64,000 nt of DNA, taken from assembly GCF_001723175.1 (NCBI RefSeq), contig NC_064650.1, positions 4,836,001 through 4,900,000 on the forward strand. Reading direction: 5' to 3'. The stretch comes from Penicillium oxalicum. Lineage: Eukaryota; Ascomycota; Eurotiomycetes; Eurotiales; Aspergillaceae. Below are positions 61,305 to 64,000 of the stretch, piece by piece. Position 1 is the stretch's first letter; each line of letters opens with the position of its first letter. The position numbers and the translations under genes were made by a program. The notes beneath the pieces are model-generated. The model had not been told where the DNA came from, made no database searches, and worked only from the letters and a program-made list of their open reading frames with translations.

Positions 61305-63202
61305 ATGCTAGGTTGCATTAAGAGCATCAGGTACGGTGAAAACTTTTTTCCTAATCTAGAAAATATCTTGTTTGGTAACAACCGTACCTTCAACCCACCG
61401 CCTTGGCCTTGGTCCAACACTTCATTACCTCCGGACATCCCGACTCCGACTATCAAATTCACTCAGGGCAATCCTCCGGGTCCCACCTGCACGTCTGGAT
61501 GTGGGAAGAAGTGCACCTCTTTCTGCCATAGACCGTGTCTGCTGAACTGTGATGAGCCTAGCGAGATCGACAGTTGGAGAGATCCAGAAGACCCTGATCC
61601 ACCAACCAGCCACACTAAGTGCTCAGGCCCAGACTGTGATGATGACGGCAATTGCACTGGGCCATATTGCATGAAGAGGGGTTGCACGGGTCCTGACTGT
61701 GACACCAAAGATCATATTTGCCTAGGTCCAAATTGTCGGCAGACTGGATGTGCCGGCAAGGGCTGCGGTGATGACGGGACATGCCAAATTCCCCTTGATT
61801 GCTTGACATCAGGATGCCATGGCCCTGATTGCAACGTAAAGGGTCAATGTGTGGGTCCGAACTGCATCACCGTCGGCTGTATTGGTCTTGATTGTGAGGC
61901 CAGCACCGGTGACTGTATTGGCTATCATTGTACAAAGGTCACCTGTTCAGGGCCGGACTGTAAACCTGGTGGGTGCATGGCTGAAGACGGCTGTGGCCCA
62001 AAGGAATGTGATTCACCCGCCACGGTCTCGGCATGCACACATCTAGTGACTAGCTGGAGTGCATGGTATTTGGCTTCTTCAACAACTGCCACAGAAGTAA
62101 GTTCATCTCGGAAATAGCGTGAAATTCCAGCCACAAGATCACTGACCTCGTGTAGACACACTGCGCCACTAAAACGGCCTGCAACGGGCAGAACACTGTG
62201 GTCACAAAAACTGCTGGTGCCCCGGAGTGCTCGGTTGGCTCGGATTACTGGAGCTCGATAATGAAAACCGACGAAGATTACGATACCACAATCAACGGGC
62301 ATGCAATCCCGAGTGTGTATGCCCCAACAGATTCACCGGATTACGATGGTTCGAGATTCACCATCACAGCATTCGGGTTCAATGGCACCATGTCGATTTC
62401 ATCCACCAGCACAGAAACCACTTCATCGACCACAACGACCTCGATTGAAGTTCCGCCTTCAGCAGAGGCCACTTGTACCGTTTCGTAAGTATCCTTTCGT
62501 GTGCTATGTTGCCTAGTTTCGTTGCCTATATCTTTACAAGGCAAAATTCCGCTATCAAGTCAAGGTCGTTGGGAAGAAACTGATGAGCATAGTTACGACT
62601 TGTATTTCATAGAGGTTACGATCGAAGGCATTAAAGGCTGGGCCGAAGATGGCGGCACGAAGCTGCACGATGAAGAAAAGGGATGCGGCGCTATGACAGG
62701 CTGGCAATGGTCTGAGGCTCGTGACGGAAGCCTTCCGGAGGCCTACTTCCTATTACCTCTTTTCATCAAGAGCGGCTGTGTCGAGCGGGCTATAGTCTCG
62801 GCGGGCGGGCCAAAAATATCCTGTGCGAGAGTATCGAACGATATCGAGAAGCGATCTACTGCTGCTGAGCTTGGACTGCCCGAATCATCGTCTGCAGGGA
62901 TTCAGGAGATGACACTCAACGACGGCCTGGGGACTGCACCAACGAACAGCACGACTGACATAAAACCAGCTCCCGTGTATACACCTCAATCATGGGGTAC
63001 TGGTAACACTGTGATTCTTACTACGACAGTCGAAGTTATTGTCAAACACCCATACACGACTGGTATCGTCCTTGATGCTGAGGGGGAATGGACAATGGGG
63101 ACGAATTTATCAACCGAGGCAACTCCGACTTCAACAGACAGTGGGTCAAACAAGCAGCGGTCCGCCTTGCCGATCCAGACCTCTTCCACATTGGGGACCT
63201 AG
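61305..63202 (+). CDS. C-terminal half of a killer-toxin-type (subgroup C) GH18 chitinase, catalytic domain missing
   Basis: Exons 61305-62096, 62156-62484 and 62560-63202 give 587 aa from ATG 61305. The start YGENFFPNLENILFGNNRTF followed by FNPPPWPW matches the region that follows the catalytic domain in fungal subgroup-C chitinases. Next come CTSGCGKKCTSFCHRPC and about ten CxGPxC-type cysteine repeats (CSGPDC, CTGPYC, CTGPDC, CLGPNC and others). The C-terminal module has EGIKGWAEDGGTKLHDEEKG, CGAMTGWQW and IKSGCVERAIVSAGGPKISC, then a Ser/Thr-rich tail. No LysM, chitin-binding type 1 or GH18 DxxDxDxE motif exists upstream in the window, so the protein lacks catalysis. An intron acceptor sits exactly before the ATG and a relict exon lies upstream, so this is a 5'-truncated gene; ATG 61305 is probably an internal Met and there is no signal peptide. 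Confidence 0.75.
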
Positions 63203-63775
63203 AGCATATACACCATCGGCACAGCTTCTGGATTAGCCTCCAGGCGGATATTTCAAGGTTGAACGAGCTCGGGTGTGGATTGAACAAGATTTAATATTTT
63301 CATAGAATTGAGATACGTAAAAGTTCTCTGGATTTGTGTCTGCGTGAAGCTTGAGATCTCTGTACAATAGCATGGGTCTACGTAGGTAACTAGTCCAGGG
63401 CATCCCCTGAATATTGAACAAGGTTGAATGAGAGAAAGAAAAAAGAATTGTGATTCCCAACTGTATAGAGCCAAGACGATTCTGCTCTGATCTGGTGATG
63501 AACAAACCCACCGATGGCTGCCAGCTGGGTATTCAAAACTCGAAACCCCAAGGGCGATGCTGATCGAGGTGAGGGGCCATCCGGCTGACAGTGAGTTACA
63601 TATGTGAGGATTCGTGAGTCTGTGAAGGGGTATCGAAGAGAGTTGGTGGGGGTTTGGTGGTAGTGGTGATGGTGGTGACCATGAAGAAGGGGACAACTAG
63701 AAAGCCTGGAAATGATGCGAGCGATTGCCAAAAAAAAAAAAAAAGCTTGGTAGAGTACAAGATGAAAGTCGTCAA
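63203..63775. other. Intergenic, convergent
   Basis: About 570 bp between the chitinase-remnant stop and the stop of the partial minus-strand gene. It contains an A14 run near 63731 and GGTGGT-type repeats near 63646-63676. Overlapping minus-strand frames here are chance. Confidence 0.45.
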
Positions 63776-64000
63776 TCATGACGTCTTTCTGAAGCTGAGA
63801 GACCGCCATCGGTGTGTATGGCCAGCCTTCTCGTTTCTAATCTCCTTCACCTCCTTGAGAATCGGAGGAGTCATCGTCACACGCGAAGCCAGTGATGGCC
63901 GGGAACCCGGCGACGCATCTTTCGGTGACAGAGGATCTCGAGGCGAAAAGGGCTCCGGGTCCGTCGTCGCCGCGTCTTCGCTGACTGGGGTCTCGGGTAC
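63776..64000 (-). CDS. 3' end of an unidentified gene running off the window
   Basis: On the minus strand a frame is open from the window edge (64000) to TGA at 63776-63778, 74 codons without a start. It is Pro/Ser-rich and disordered (VPETPVSEDAATTDPEPF, SPRDPLSPKDASPGSRPSLA) and becomes basic and helical at the end (PPILKEVKEIRNEKAGHTH, then RWRSLSFRKTS). Ser-Pro motifs suggest a phosphorylated regulatory tail. The family cannot be told from this fragment. Confidence 0.55.
   Translation of the reverse strand, partial: VPETPVSEDAATTDPEPFSPRDPLSPKDASPGSRPSLASRVTMTPPILKEVKEIRNEKAGHTHRWRSLSFRKTS

Noticed and set aside
1..64000. CRISPR arrays, operons, ribosome-binding sites
   Set aside because: Not expected in a fungal nuclear genome, and no regularly spaced direct repeats were seen.

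Overview
The window is nuclear DNA of a filamentous ascomycete, most likely a member of the Aspergillaceae (Aspergillus/Penicillium group). The reasons are short GT-AG introns of about 50-90 nt with CTAAC-like branch sites, a conserved conidiation regulator matching FlbC at its characteristic length, and a full set of single-copy eukaryotic housekeeping genes with fungal features. I did no database search. Family names rest on motifs and on my knowledge of the families, and splice models were checked by consensus sites and by exon lengths summing to a multiple of three.

Layout. (1) 1-4306 is an accessory-looking, decayed stretch: about 2.5 kb with no gene, a small protein of unknown function readable only across frame breaks (2558-3049), and a phosphotransferase-like gene on the minus strand (3221-4126) with an in-frame stop. 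(2) 5047-8776 encodes the U2 snRNP subunit SF3B1/Prp10. (3) 8777 to about 33500 is a gene desert of some 25 kb: not AT-rich, full of G/C/T homopolymers and GA/CT microsatellites, with no ORF I can support. It ends in a pyrimidine-rich leader in front of flbC (34234-35423). (4) 37489-54443 is a dense housekeeping block: sec9 (-), vps33 (+), tel2 (-), uba3 (+), rpc40 (-), nuo49 (+), alg12 (-), yos1 (+). Neighbours strictly alternate in strand, so pairs share divergent promoters (sec9/vps33, tel2/uba3, rpc40/nuo49, alg12/yos1). (5) 55065-64000 is accessory again: an unknown 462-aa protein, an unknown secreted protein, a secreted PAN/Apple-like protein, the orphaned C-terminal half of a killer-toxin-type GH18 chitinase, and the end of a gene that runs off the right edge.

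Working together: two divergent pairs join genes of one cellular system. sec9 and vps33 encode a SNARE and an SM protein; alg12 and yos1 encode ER glycan assembly and ER-Golgi transport. The perfect palindrome TCACGTGA lies in three of the housekeeping promoters (prp10, tel2/uba3, rpc40/nuo49).

Most striking observations: a 6-nt internal microexon in uba3 that rebuilds the nucleotide-binding loop; the 25-kb desert before a developmental regulator; a 249-nt vps33 intron that is open in frame (exitron-like); and the headless chitinase with a relict upstream exon. I found no CRISPR array, rRNA, convincing tRNA or intact transposon.
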